The notes under the pieces were generated by a model that saw only the letters and a program-made list of their open reading frames with translations, was not told the origin of the DNA and ran no database searches. A DNA stretch of 64,000 bases from Deltaproteobacteria bacterium (GTDB taxonomy: Bacteria > Myxococcota_A > UBA796 > SXON01). Shown here piece by piece: positions 34,308 through 44,700 of the stretch. Where the stretch lies: the NCBI GenBank assembly GCA_947445035.1, contig CANFCK010000005.1:124001-188000 (forward strand). The letters run 5' to 3'. How positions within the stretch are numbered: the stretch's first letter is position 1; each line of letters opens with the position of its first letter. The translations under genes were made by a program, and so were the position numbers.

Positions 34308-36067
34308 CCGAAGGGGCGCCGGGACTCGGCGAGGGCGTGATCAACGAAGGCGCCCACCGGCATGGCGCCGAGGTCCGCCTCCCGCGATTTCACCGACACC
34401 GTGCGGCTTTCAGCGTCCCGCTCGCCCACGACGACCTGCCACACCGGCTTGTGCGCGTGGGCCTCGCGGATCTTGGCGCCGACCTTCTCGTCGCCGTCGT
34501 CGAAGTGGACGCGCAGACCCGCGGCGCGGAGGGTGGCCACGACCTCGGCGCCCCACGCCGCCGACCGTTCGGAGACGGTCATCACCCGGATCTGCTCGGG
34601 GGCCAACCACGCCGGGAAAGCGCCAGCGTAGTGTTCGATGAGGATGCCGATGAAGCGTTCGAAGCTGCCGAAGATCGCGCGGTGGATGACCACCGGCGCG
34701 TGTGGCATATTGTCGGGCCCAACATAAGACAACTCAAATCGAAGCGGCAGCTGGTAATCCAACTGGATGGTGGCGCACTGCCAGGACCGGCCCAGGGCGT
34801 CGATGACGTCGAAGTCGATCTTCGGCCCGTAGAAGGCGCCATCGCCGGCATTGACCGTCCACTCCAGGTTGTTGGCCTTGAGCGCGTTTTCCAACGACGC
34901 CTCGGCACGGTCCCACAGCACGTCGTCGCCGAGCTTGTCGGCCGGACGCGTGGAGAGCTTCGCGCGGTAGCCGAGGCCCAGCGCGCCGTAAACCCGGTTC
35001 ACCAGCCCGATCAGATCGCTGACCTCCTTCTCGATCTGCGATTCCATGCAGAAAAGGTGTCCGTCATCCTGGGCGAACTGCCGGACGCGGGTGAGCCCGC
35101 CGAGCGCGCCTTTGGCCTCGTCGCGGTGCAAGACGCCTTGGTCGTGGATGCGCAACGGCAGCTCGCGGTAGCTGCGACGGGTGCTGCGGAAGATGAGCAT
35201 GTGACTGGGGCAGTTCATCGGCTTGAGGCTGTAGGTGCGCCGTTCTTCCTCCCCCTCTTCCTGCTTGTCGATGCGGAACATGTTGTCCCGGTAATGGGCC
35301 CAGTGCCCGCTGGTCTCCCACAGGTTCTTCTCGAAGAGCATCGGCGTGCGGACGGAAACGTAGCCTTCCGTCAAAAGCAACGAGCGCATCGACTCGGCGA
35401 GGGTGTGGTACAGCACCTCGCCCTTGGGCAACCAGAAGGTGGCGCCCGGCGCCCACTCGTGGGTCATGAACAGGCCCATGGCCTGGCCCACGCGGCGATG
35501 GTCACGCTTTTTCCCCTCCTCCAACCGGAAAAGGTACTGGTCCAGCGCCTCGCGGGTGGGCCATACCGTGCCGTAGACCCGCTGAAGCATGGGCCGCGTC
35601 GCGTCCCCTTTCCAGTAGGCCCCGGCCAGCTTCATCAGCTTGAAGTGTTTGCACTGGCCGGTCCGCATCACGTGCGGGCCGTTACAGAGATCCGTGAACC
35701 CGCCCTGATCGAAGGTACCGAGTGGAGCCTGAAGCGCGGCGATGTGCTCGAGCTTGTACGGCTGACCGGCAAAGATCTCTGCGGCCTCGGCATGGTCGAC
35801 GTTCCGGCGCACGAAAACGCTGTTTCGCTTGACGACGGCCTTCATCGCCTCTTCGATGGCGGCGAGGTCGCCTTCCACGATCGGTCGCGACACAGCCACG
35901 TCGTAGTAGAATCCGTCTTCCACCGGGGGACCGAAGGCGAAGTGGGCGCCGGGAAACACGACCCCGATCGCCTCGGCCATGATGTGGGCGGTGCTGTGAC
36001 GCAGCGCGTGCAGGCGGTAGCTGTCTTCGTCCGGGAAAGCGTCGCGCCCGCGTTCGTGGTCTTCCAT
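34304..36067 (-). CDS. thrS: Threonyl-tRNA synthetase lacking the N-terminal TGS domain
   Basis: A 587-aa class II synthetase that charges tRNA-Thr. The N2 editing domain has the HxxxH pair (LRHSTAHIM) and CNGPHV. The catalytic core has the Zn-ligand Cys in SLKPMNCPSHM, the motif 2 HRDEAKGALGGLTRVRQFAQDDGH, and motif 3 APVVIHRAIFGSFERFIG. The anticodon-binding domain (VMTVSERSAAWG, GDEKVGAKIREAHAHK) is complete. The ~60-residue TGS domain at the start of E. coli-type ThrS is missing: the protein opens directly with the N2 domain, and GAGGATCA before the ATG at 36067 supports this start. The gene lies 30 nt after the PknK-like kinase gene. Confidence 0.95.
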   Translation of the reverse strand: MEDHERGRDAFPDEDSYRLHALRHSTAHIMAEAIGVVFPGAHFAFGPPVEDGFYYDVAVSRPIVEGDLAAIEEAMKAVVKRNSVFVRRNVDHAEAAEIFAGQPYKLEHIAALQAPLGTFDQGGFTDLCNGPHVMRTGQCKHFKLMKLAGAYWKGDATRPMLQRVYGTVWPTREALDQYLFRLEEGKKRDHRRVGQAMGLFMTHEWAPGATFWLPKGEVLYHTLAESMRSLLLTEGYVSVRTPMLFEKNLWETSGHWAHYRDNMFRIDKQEEGEEERRTYSLKPMNCPSHMLIFRSTRRSYRELPLRIHDQGVLHRDEAKGALGGLTRVRQFAQDDGHLFCMESQIEKEVSDLIGLVNRVYGALGLGYRAKLSTRPADKLGDDVLWDRAEASLENALKANNLEWTVNAGDGAFYGPKIDFDVIDALGRSWQCATIQLDYQLPLRFELSYVGPDNMPHAPVVIHRAIFGSFERFIGILIEHYAGAFPAWLAPEQIRVMTVSERSAAWGAEVVATLRAAGLRVHFDDGDEKVGAKIREAHAHKPVWQVVVGERDAESRTVSVKSREADLGAMPVGAFVDHALAESRRPFG

Positions 36068-36097
36068 TGATCCTCGCCGGCTTCGCGGCACGCACGC

Positions 36098-39000
36098 CTA
36101 TCCAGCGGGCTCCAGCCAGGCGACCAGCTCTTCCCGCCCCGCCGCCCGCGCCTGAGACCGAGAACCGGCGATGAGCCGGCACACCTCTGGCGTCCGCGGT
36201 GTCGTCGCCGTCAGCAGCTCAGAGATCGGGCCGCGCTGCGCGCCGCACAGGGCGTCGTCCCCGAGCGCAAACCCCGCCGTAAGCAGACCCAGCCGCGCGC
36301 ACAGCTCGGCCTCCGGGAAAGGGTGTCGCGACAGATCGTCCAGCGTCGAAACGAGGTGCACCCGTGCCGGTGCCCAGCGCGAAGCGTCGATCATCAAGAG
36401 CCCGAGGTTGACCTGGGGGACGACGACCATCCAACTCTGGAGCGCCTCCAGGATGGTGATTGCGGCCCGATAGTCGTCAGCCGCCTCATCGACCCGCCCG
36501 GCCTGACGCAGGACATCCCCGCGGAGGTTGACCGCCCGCGCCTGCCCGATGCGGTTTCCGGCCCGTCGGTAGCACGACAGCGCGGCGATGAGATGGCCTT
36601 CGGCCTCCATGTCACACGCTTGGCGAAGGCACAAAAGGGCCTTGCCCATGTGGACCTCTCCGAGGCCAACCGCGTCGTCGAGCGCTTCGAAGATGGGAAG
36701 GGCCGTGTCGAAGGCCTGGCGGGAGGAGCCCCACTCCCCGCGTTCGAGCAGGACATCACCGAGCTCGGCATGCACCCGCCCGAGGGTGCGGCGGTCCCCG
36801 GCCGATGAGGCGAAAAACGCAGCGTCCGCGAATGAGTCGGCCGACGCCTCGAAGTCTCCCCGGCGGCGGGCGATGCGACCACGCAGCCACAAGGCCCGCG
36901 CGTGGACGCCCACCCAACCCTTGCTGGCGGCGTCCGAGATCAGGCTACCGAGGAGGGCCTCGGCTGCTTCCAGTTTCCCCGCCAGTTGTGCGTGCAGCGC
37001 GTGAAGAAAGCGCTGTTCGGCCTGGCGTGCGTCATCCATCGCGACGCCGATGCGCGCGAGCGCGTCACCGCGCAGCTCCAGCAGCTCGGCAGCAGCATGC
37101 AGTTCGCGCGCGAGGATGCGTTCCTCGATGGCGATGGCCAGGGGCGCGAGGCTACCGCCGAGGTCGCCCGCGGCAAGCAGATGACGACCGATACCTTGGC
37201 TGGCTTCGCGCACGTTGCGCCTCAAGAGCATCGCGGCGCAGGCGCGGTGGGCGCCGTCGAGCCGCCCGCCCCTCGCGGCGCGGCGCACCAGGGCTTCGCG
37301 GAACATGGCGTGGACGAAACTCCAGGCGGTGTCGCCGAGGACACGCGCCAGCAGGCCCTCGGACTCGAGCCGCTCCACCAGCTCGGTGGCAGGGGTCAGG
37401 CCTGCCTCGGCACAGGCGGCCAGCCACTCGGACTCGTCGACGGGATCGCCAAGCACCGCCATCACCTCGACCGCGTGCGACTGCGCGGCGGCCAACCCCT
37501 CGCCGGCCGAATCCAGCCGCAGGACCCACACCCGCTCGAGGTCGGCCGGCAGCTCAAGCTGGGCGCCGGGGCTGAACCGTACCCCCGACGGCCCCGTCTC
37601 CAGCAGGCGACGGCGCACACAGTCGCCGAGGAGCTGAAGCGCGAACAGGGGGTTCCCCGCGGTGCGCCGGGTGACCGACGCCGCGACGTCCGGATCCAGC
37701 CCCACGTACTCGATGAGCAGGGCACGGCAGCTGTCCTCGCCCAGCGCGCCAACCCGCAGCTCGTCCACGGTGGGTAGCTCCCGCAGGTCACCCAGCATCG
37801 CCGCCTCCAGCGAACCGGCGGCGAGCAGCTCCTCGGTCAGCGTGACGACAAAGAGCACGGGTACCGGCCTGCCCAGGAGGCTCTGCACCAGCGCCAAGGC
37901 ATCGAGGCTGCCTTGATCGGCACCGTCGATCCAAAAAACGATCGGCCGACCTTCACCGATGGGCGGCGGCGACTCTGCCATCGCCCGGAGCACCCGGCGC
38001 AAAAGGGTCAGCCGCTCATTGCGGGGGTTGGGGCCGGCCCGCGCCGCCTGCGACAACCACGCTGCGAGCGCGGCGGCATCGGACTCATCGAGCCCGGGGG
38101 CCGCCTCGCGCACCGCCTCGGTCGTAAGTTCACGCTGCGGCCCGGGAATGCGCAGCGCGCGACGGAAGGCGGGCCGGAGCCCGCGGGCGGGGCCGGCCAT
38201 CGCGCCGTACCAGGCCGACATCGGTCGCGCGACGCCCAGCTCGGCCGCCGACTCGACCAGCCAGCGCGAAAGTCGGGAGGTGCCGACGCCGCTGGCACCG
38301 CGGACGATGACGGCGCGGGTGGTGCCACCCTCCGCCACCTCGCGAAGGCGTGCCCACAAGAAATCCTGCTCCGCGGCGCGGCCCACCACCGGGTACGACC
38401 GCAGCCCCAAGAGCTCGAGTCCCGCGCCCGCGAGCACCTGGGGGATCGAGCGCGGCGCGCTTGGCCGGACCGGGAAGGGCCCCCGTGTGGCCGGCGAAGC
38501 GCTCTCCTGGGGGGACCCCACCTCCCAGCGCCGGGCCGAGTGGGACACGCGGAGCGTGACATCCGCTGGCAGCGCCGGGCGGGGGGGCATGCTCCGCTCG
38601 GGTCCGGGCGCCGCCACGTCCGGCAGCCGCTTCAGGATCCGGGCCGCGTCCGCCGCGTGGCGCAGCCGGTGCGACGGCTCACGCACGAGCAGTCGACGCA
38701 GCCAAGACTCGACCCCTTCCGGCACCGGCAAGACCGGCAGAAACGCAGGCAGGGAGGACGATAGATGCTGCTCGAGCACCGCCTCGGGGCTGCCGACAAA
38801 CGGTGGCGAGCCCGTCAAAAGGACCCAAGCCGTGCAGCCGAACGAGTACAGGTCGCTCCACGGCCCTAGCGGCCCAAAACCGTCGGCGATGCGCTCGGGC
38901 GCCATGTAGCCGGGGGTGCCCCAGCCACCGTCGGCACGCCCAGAATGCTCACCCTCGACTGCGCGGACCAGCCCGAAGTCGCCCAGCTTCACGCCAGGGC

Positions 39001-39505
39001 GAGCGCCCCCGACCAACAGATTGGCGGGCTTCACGTCCCCATGCACCAGCCCGCGGGCGTGAGCGTGCGCGAGACCCGCCAGCACGTCTCCAAGCGCGTC
39101 CTGGACCGCCGCCCACATCATCGTTCCCGCGCGATCGCGAAGGGTGCCGCCGTCGGCGTACTCCATCGCGATCCACATGGTGCCCGCCGCGAGCCCGCCT
39201 CCGCTTTGGGAGGCGACGGCGGCGCTCACCTCGCCGGTGCCGTAGACGTAGACGATATTGGGGTGATCGAGCCCCGCCGCCGCCCGCAGCTCGGCACGAA
39301 GGGCGCTTCGGGCGGCGGGATCCCGAGCCGAAGCCTCGCTCAGCAGCTTGACGGCCGCCGACACCCGGGTGGCGGTGTGCACCGCACGCCACACTTCGCC
39401 GATACCGCCGGTGGCGATGTGCGCTTGTAGCTCGAAGGCGCCGAGCACCAGGGCGGGGGAAGGGTCCACGCCGCCAACGTCACCCGGCGTTAGGGGCTGC
39501 GCCAT
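36098..39505 (-). CDS. PknK-like Ser/Thr kinase with AAA ATPase and TPR regions
   Basis: A 1135-aa cytoplasmic protein. The Hanks-type kinase (about 24-285) has a G-loop ATGGIGEVW, Lys53, catalytic HGDVKPAN (Asp157; Gly replaces the usual Arg of HRD) and DFGLVRA (Asp176). A linker leads to a STAND/AAA ATPase (from about 370) with Walker A GASGVGTS at 403-410 and a Walker B-like IVFWIDGAD. Helical TPR-like repeats then fill the C-terminal half (LRGDALARIG, LGDVLLERGEWGSSRQAFDTA, NLRGDVLRQAGRVDEAADDY). This resembles PknK. The ATG at 39505 overlaps the ATG of the divergent CoA transferase by 2 nt; GTG 39466 is an alternative. Confidence 0.88.
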   Translation of the reverse strand: MAQPLTPGDVGGVDPSPALVLGAFELQAHIATGGIGEVWRAVHTATRVSAAVKLLSEASARDPAARSALRAELRAAAGLDHPNIVYVYGTGEVSAAVASQSGGGLAAGTMWIAMEYADGGTLRDRAGTMMWAAVQDALGDVLAGLAHAHARGLVHGDVKPANLLVGGARPGVKLGDFGLVRAVEGEHSGRADGGWGTPGYMAPERIADGFGPLGPWSDLYSFGCTAWVLLTGSPPFVGSPEAVLEQHLSSSLPAFLPVLPVPEGVESWLRRLLVREPSHRLRHAADAARILKRLPDVAAPGPERSMPPRPALPADVTLRVSHSARRWEVGSPQESASPATRGPFPVRPSAPRSIPQVLAGAGLELLGLRSYPVVGRAAEQDFLWARLREVAEGGTTRAVIVRGASGVGTSRLSRWLVESAAELGVARPMSAWYGAMAGPARGLRPAFRRALRIPGPQRELTTEAVREAAPGLDESDAAALAAWLSQAARAGPNPRNERLTLLRRVLRAMAESPPPIGEGRPIVFWIDGADQGSLDALALVQSLLGRPVPVLFVVTLTEELLAAGSLEAAMLGDLRELPTVDELRVGALGEDSCRALLIEYVGLDPDVAASVTRRTAGNPLFALQLLGDCVRRRLLETGPSGVRFSPGAQLELPADLERVWVLRLDSAGEGLAAAQSHAVEVMAVLGDPVDESEWLAACAEAGLTPATELVERLESEGLLARVLGDTAWSFVHAMFREALVRRAARGGRLDGAHRACAAMLLRRNVREASQGIGRHLLAAGDLGGSLAPLAIAIEERILARELHAAAELLELRGDALARIGVAMDDARQAEQRFLHALHAQLAGKLEAAEALLGSLISDAASKGWVGVHARALWLRGRIARRRGDFEASADSFADAAFFASSAGDRRTLGRVHAELGDVLLERGEWGSSRQAFDTALPIFEALDDAVGLGEVHMGKALLCLRQACDMEAEGHLIAALSCYRRAGNRIGQARAVNLRGDVLRQAGRVDEAADDYRAAITILEALQSWMVVVPQVNLGLLMIDASRWAPARVHLVSTLDDLSRHPFPEAELCARLGLLTAGFALGDDALCGAQRGPISELLTATTPRTPEVCRLIAGSRSQARAAGREELVAWLEPAG

Positions 39506-40613
39506 GGCCTTCCGCGTCGCGGACTTCACCCGCGTGCTCGCCGGTCCCTGGGCGACCCAAACGCTGGGCGACCAGGGTTTCGACATCGTCAAAGTCGAGG
39601 CGTTGACGGGGGACGAGACCCGCGGTTTCCACCCTATAGTCCGCGGGGAGAGTGTCTACTTCGCCTGTACAAACCGGAACAAACGTTCGATCGCCCTCGA
39701 CCTGCGGACCGAGCCTGGCCAGCGGGTGGCGAGGCGGCTGATCGAGAGCGCCGACGTCATCATCGAGAACTTCCGACCCGGGGTGATGGAGCGCTTCGGG
39801 CTGGGCGCGACCATGCGGGGGTCGCGACAGGTGTGGGTGAGCATCAGTGCGTTCGGAGATGACAACAACGGAGCCGGCTACGACCTGGTCCTCCAGAGCG
39901 TCGGGGGGATCACGACGCTGACCGGCGATCCCCCGGCGAAGGCGGGTCCGAGCATCGCCGATCTCGCGACCGCACAGGTGGCGGTCCAGGCGGTGCTCTT
40001 CGGGCTCCTGGCGCGCGAGCAAACCGGCCTCGGACGCTATTTCGACCTCTCGATGCTCGACGTGCAGCACGCGCTGCTCGCCTACTACGCCAGCGCCTCG
40101 CTCAATGCGGGGTCTGCGCCGCCGACGCCCAGCAATGCCCACCCCTCGATCGCGCCGTACAATCTCTACCGCTGCGCCGACGGGTGGTTGGCGATCTGTT
40201 GTGCCAACGACGGGCTGTGGCACAGACTAAGGGAGGCGCTGGACCTGCCGGACGAGGCGCGTTGGGGCTCTTTGAGTGAGCGGGTGGCTGATCGAGCTCG
40301 ACTTGATGCGGCCATCACCGCTCGTCTCGGGGCCGGCGCGGTCACGACGTGGGAAGCCCGGCTTTCCGCGGCGGGCGTCCCTTGCGGCCCGGCGTTGAGC
40401 GTCGCCGCATCGCTGGCGCATCCCGCCGCGAAGCAGATCGAGGTGGGCGGATGGCGACTCCCGGCCCCTCCGTTGGCGTTGCAGTCGATGCGGCCCCCAC
40501 CGCGTCTGGGCGAGCACACGGACGAAGTTTTGGCGGAGTTGGGCTTCGGCGTGGACGACGTCGCGGACCTGCGGCGGCTGGGGGCGGTTGGACCCGAGTT
40601 GGTGCCGCGGTAG
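39504..40613 (+). CDS. CaiB/BaiF family III CoA transferase
   Basis: A 369-aa family III CoA-transferase, which moves CoA between carboxylic acids. It begins RVADFTRVLAGPWATQTLGD, then the CoA-binding KVEALTGDETR, the RNKRSIALDL segment with the family's NRGK-S-like motif, and the catalytic Asp in the YDLVLQS region (the usual G-Y-D-L/A). Later it has GLGRYFDLSMLD and ALLAYYA. Length is short of the ~400-aa norm. The start at 39504 (ATG) overlaps the divergent kinase start. No acyl-CoA dehydrogenase or other fatty-acid gene is adjacent, so the substrate cannot be named. A six-bp hairpin follows the stop. Confidence 0.9.
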   Translation: MAFRVADFTRVLAGPWATQTLGDQGFDIVKVEALTGDETRGFHPIVRGESVYFACTNRNKRSIALDLRTEPGQRVARRLIESADVIIENFRPGVMERFGLGATMRGSRQVWVSISAFGDDNNGAGYDLVLQSVGGITTLTGDPPAKAGPSIADLATAQVAVQAVLFGLLAREQTGLGRYFDLSMLDVQHALLAYYASASLNAGSAPPTPSNAHPSIAPYNLYRCADGWLAICCANDGLWHRLREALDLPDEARWGSLSERVADRARLDAAITARLGAGAVTTWEARLSAAGVPCGPALSVAASLAHPAAKQIEVGGWRLPAPPLALQSMRPPPRLGEHTDEVLAELGFGVDDVADLRRLGAVGPELVPR

Positions 40614-40617
40614 GGCA

Positions 40618-40633
40618 AGGGGCGCAGGCCCTT
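40618..40633 (+). terminator. Hairpin after the CoA transferase gene
   Basis: AAGGGC (40618-40623) pairs with GCCCTT (40628-40633) around a GCAG loop, five bases after the stop codon. A C-rich, not T-rich, tail follows, so this is a weak intrinsic terminator at best. Confidence 0.35.
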
Positions 40634-40667
40634 CCCCCTCCAAAGAAGAGTGTTAGCCGCTGCCCCG

Positions 40668-41504
40668 ATGAACCTCCTCCTCTGGATACTTCAAGGCGGC
40701 GCCGAGACCGAGCGCATCTCCGTGCCCACGGTGCTCAAGAACGCGTTCTCCGTGTTCTTCGCCAACCTCCACATTGCGTTGGTGATTGCAGCCATTTCGG
40801 GCGGCCTCGGCTTTTGGCTGACCGATATGATTGGGACCGTGACCGTCGCCCAGACCGACATTCGCGACCCCAAGATGCAGCTCATCGCGGCCACCATGCT
40901 CCAGGCGCTGCTGGCGTGTTTTTGGGCGCTCCTGATTGGCGCGTGGGCCGCTCCGGCGCAGATCTATCTGTGGGTGCAGCGCGAAAAAGGCCTGCCCGCC
41001 ACCCTTTCCGGGGCAGTGAACTTTGGTCTCAACCGTTGGTCGCGCGTCGCCGTTGCGCACTTCAAGGCCTACGTCGCCGTCGTCCTCGGCAACATCATCA
41101 TCGTGCCCGGCATCATCTTCGGCATCCAATTCGCCTTTGTCGATGCCATCGCCACGCTCGACGCCAAGGAGCGGAGCCCGCTGCGGCGCAGCGCGCGGCT
41201 GACCTCCGTTCGGCGCCGCGCCATCGTCGGGACCATGCTGGTGTTCCTTCTCGGCTGGTGGTTGTGGTTCCAGTTGGGCATCGTCTTCGTGATGCCGGTG
41301 CTCCCGGTCTGGGCGAAATTCGGGCTCGGCACCATCGACCACCTGGTGCTGGTGCTGGTGGACCTGTGTATGGTCCAGTTCTACCTGGACCTTTTCCGAA
41401 AGGCCGCACTGGGGGCGGAGCCGGCCGGATCGGCCGTCGCCTTGCCCACATCGACCCATGAGAACCCCTACTCGACCAAAGGCGGACAGGACCAAGCACC
41501 ATGA
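40668..41504 (+). CDS. Polytopic membrane protein, unknown function
   Basis: A 278-aa protein with about six membrane segments (LHIALVIAAISGGLGFWL, LQALLACFWALLIGAWAAPAQIY, AYVAVVLGNIIIVPGIIFGIQ, IVGTMLVFLLGWWLWFQLGIVFV, LVLVLVDLCMVQFYLD) and a basic loop (LDAKERSPLRRSARLTSVRRR). The AVLGNxxxVPGIxFGIxxAFVDAI pattern resembles glycerophosphoryl-diesterase membrane domain/DUF975-type transmembrane proteins. The ATG at 40668 is preferred to a GTG at 40650, which would start only at the purine-rich stretch itself. It overlaps the next gene by ATGA (41501-41504). Confidence 0.7.
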   Translation: MNLLLWILQGGAETERISVPTVLKNAFSVFFANLHIALVIAAISGGLGFWLTDMIGTVTVAQTDIRDPKMQLIAATMLQALLACFWALLIGAWAAPAQIYLWVQREKGLPATLSGAVNFGLNRWSRVAVAHFKAYVAVVLGNIIIVPGIIFGIQFAFVDAIATLDAKERSPLRRSARLTSVRRRAIVGTMLVFLLGWWLWFQLGIVFVMPVLPVWAKFGLGTIDHLVLVLVDLCMVQFYLDLFRKAALGAEPAGSAVALPTSTHENPYSTKGGQDQAP

Positions 41505-41713
41505 AACTCGCCCCGATCATGCTCTTCTTGGGGGTCGCCTCACTCGCGTGCGCGTTGACCGATGTCAAAGGCGACTCGTGCCCCTCTGGCGAGATCTTCG
41601 AGACCGCCGAGGGCGACCGCTACTGCCTGGACGAGGGCGCACCCGCCGAGTGTGAAGACGGGGTCGCGGTGATCACCGAGGCGTGCAAGGGCTCGGTCTT
41701 GGCGGAGGAGTAG
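41501..41713 (+). CDS. Short exported Cys-containing protein
   Basis: A 70-aa protein with an N-terminal signal (MKLAPIMLFLGVASLAC) and three further cysteines in a short acidic domain (SCPSGEIFE, RYCLDEG, EACKG). The residue before the Cys (VASLAC) is not an ideal lipobox, so either a signal-peptidase I or a lipoprotein route is possible. The ATG overlaps the stop of the membrane protein by 4 nt, and mfd begins 7 nt after its stop. Function unknown. Confidence 0.55.
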   Translation: MKLAPIMLFLGVASLACALTDVKGDSCPSGEIFETAEGDRYCLDEGAPAECEDGVAVITEACKGSVLAEE

Positions 41714-41720
41714 GGGGCAG

Positions 41721-44700
41721 GTGTCCCGCTTCCTCACGGGACTAAGTCGCGATGACGCTCTGTATGGTCTGGCCGGAAGCGCGCCCGCCTGGGCGCTCGC
41801 CCGCGTTGCTGCGACCGGTCCGGCGACGGTGGTGGTGCCGGACTCCCGCGCGCTCGACCGAATGCTGCGGGCCCTGCGCTTCTACGCGCCCGACCGGCAG
41901 CTAGTCGCCTACCCCGCAGACGACGGCCGCTACTGGGACGGCAACGTCCGCGACCCCGGGTGTGCCCACGCCCGCATCCTCGCCCGCGCCAGAACCGACG
42001 TCCTGGTGGTGGCCGAGGCCGCCGCGCTCCTCGCCCAGGTGCCGCCCTTGGTCGAACGCACGCTGTCCCCGGGACTCGTCACCTCCCCGCAGGCGCTGCT
42101 CCGCTGGCTCGTGAGCGCCGGCTACCTCGTGGCGCCGCATGTCGCAGAGCCGGGAACGGTGGCGCTCCGCGGCGGCACGCTCGAGGTGTGGGGCCTGGGG
42201 AACGAGCGCCCGACGCGCGTCGGCTGGTTCGACGACGAGATCGAGGCGGTGCGGGGTCCGACGCGGCTCCTGGGCGCGCGGGAAGCACTCCTCGATGGCG
42301 ACGCGGCGGAACGCGTGGCGGCGTATGTCCACGGCGTCGCCAACGCGCGGGGAGTCGTAGGCCAGGACCGACGGGCGCTTTTGCAGGACCTTCGGGCGGG
42401 CATCTGGTTCGCCTCGGCGGAGGACTACCTCCCCGCGCTGGCCCCGTGCTCGCTGGTCGCGCTCCCCTCCCCGCTCTTCGTGCTGGAGCCCGAGCTCGTC
42501 GCCGCCGCCCTCCACCACGCCCACGCCGACCTCACCCGACGCTTCGACGCGATCTCTCCCCAGGACCAGCCGCTGGTGCGTCCCGAGGAGCGCTACGCCG
42601 CGCCGGAGGCGGTGCTCCAAAACCTCCGCGAGGCCCGTCCCATCAGCATGACCGGCTCCACCTGGAGCACGCAGCAGGTCTCCGGTCTGCGCGTCGGGCA
42701 CACGGGCGAGCTGGCTCCGGCGGTGAACGGGTTGCGCGCGCTCGCCGCTGCGGGGGCGACGGTCGTGCTCGTCGCCGACGATCGCACCCGGGCCGACCGC
42801 ATCCGGGCCCTCTTCGAGTCGCACGGGCTCACGCTCGCGAGCGAACCCGCCTACCGCACCGTGGCGCTGGTCACTGGCGACCTCCCCGAAGGTTTTGTCG
42901 CCCCGGACCTCGCCTACGTGACGGCGGACGAGGTCTTCGGCGAGAAGCTCCGAGAGCGGGCCCCCAGCGTGGCCTCTCGCTTCCGCAAGGTCGTTGCTGG
43001 CTCGCTCGGCACGCTCAATCGGGGCGATCTCGTGGTGCACGCCCGGCACGGCATCGGCATCTACCGCGGGCTGTCGCGGATGCCGCTCGGCGAGAGCGCG
43101 GGGGACTTCGTGCTCATCGAGTATCGCGACGCAGAGAAGCTTTACGTCCCGGTGTGGAGGCTCGATCTGTTGGCGCCGTACCGCGCGGAGGGGGAAACGA
43201 AGCCGCGCTTGGACAAGCTCGGCGGCGGCACCTGGGAGCTGCGTCGTGCCAAGGTCAAAGACGCCGTCCTGAAGCTCGCGGCGGAGATCCTCCGCATGCA
43301 CGCGCGGCGCAAGCTTGCCATCGGGCACGCGTACGACGACGGCGGCGAGCTGTACACCCGCTTCGAAGAGGCCTTTGCCTTTGTGGAGACGGAGGACCAG
43401 CAGGAGACCATCCGCGCCGTGCTCGACGACCTGGCGTCGGGCCAGCCGATGGACCGCCTCGTGGTCGGCGACGTCGGCTTCGGCAAGACGGAGGTGGCGA
43501 TGCGCGCGGCGTTCCGCGTGGCGCTCGACGGCCACCAGACCCTGATCCTGGTGCCGACCACGGTCCTCGCTTTCCAACATTACGGCTCCTTCAAGCGGCG
43601 GATGGAGGAGTTCGGCGTCCACGTCGGCATGCTGAGTCGTTTCGTCGACGCCGCCGCGACCCGCACGGTGAACGAAGGTCTGGCCTCCGGCGCGGTCGAC
43701 GTGCTCATCGCGACCACCGCCGCGCTCGGTCGGGGCATCCGCTTCCGCAAGCTCGGCCTGGTCGTGGTCGACGAGGAGCACCGCTTCGGAACCAAGCAGA
43801 AAGAAGAGTCGCGACGGCTGGCGCAGGGGGTGCACCACCTCGCGCTCAGCGCCACGCCGATCCCACGAAGCCTCCACATGGCGCTAGCCGGCCTCCGCGA
43901 CATGAGCCTCATCGCCACCCCGCCGGAGGGGCGCCGCCCCATCCACACCGAGGTCGTCCGCTTCGACGGCGCGCGCATCGCCGACGAGGTCCGCGCCGAG
44001 CTGACCCGCGGTGGGCAGGTGTATTTCGTACACAACCGCGTGCAGTCGATCGAAGGGGTGGCGCGCTGGCTCCGCAAAGAGCTTCCCGAGGTGACCATCG
44101 AGGTGGGCCACGGCCAGCAGAGCGCCGATGCCTTGGAGCGGGTGCTGGGTCGATTCGCTGGGGGTGAGGTCGACGTTCTGGTCTGTACCGCGATCATCGA
44201 GAGCGGCGTGGATTTGCCCAACGCCAACCTTATGATCATCAACCGGGCCGAGCAGTTCGGCGCGGCGCAGCTATACCAGCTTCGGGGGCGGGTCGGTCGC
44301 AGCCACGTCGAGGCGCGGTGTCTGTTGATGGTCGGCGGGAGCGGGCTCTTGGCCAAGGAGGCCCTGGTGCGGCTGCATTCGCTTCAGCAGGCGACTGCGC
44401 TCGGGAGCGGTTTTGCGGTGGCCAGTCGCGACCTGGAACTACGCGGCGGCGGCGAGATCCTCGGCGACAAGCAGCACGGCCACATCGCGGCCATCGGATT
44501 CGACGCGTACATCGCGCTTCTGGAGGAAGCCTGCGCCCAGGTGCGCGGCGACGTCATCGCCGAAGCCATCGACCCCGAGGTGGAGGTGTCCGTGCCGGCC
44601 GTCCTGCCGGAGGATTGGATCCTCGACACCGGCGAGCGCCTCGACGCCTACGGTCGCCTCGCCCACGCCCCTACTGCCGTCCGCGCCCGCAGCGTGTTTG

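Noticed and set aside
41901..43877. 658-codon minus-strand open frame inside mfd
   Set aside because: It is a shadow of mfd, which has all SF2 helicase motifs. The antisense product is Arg/Glu/His/Gly-rich without a domain.
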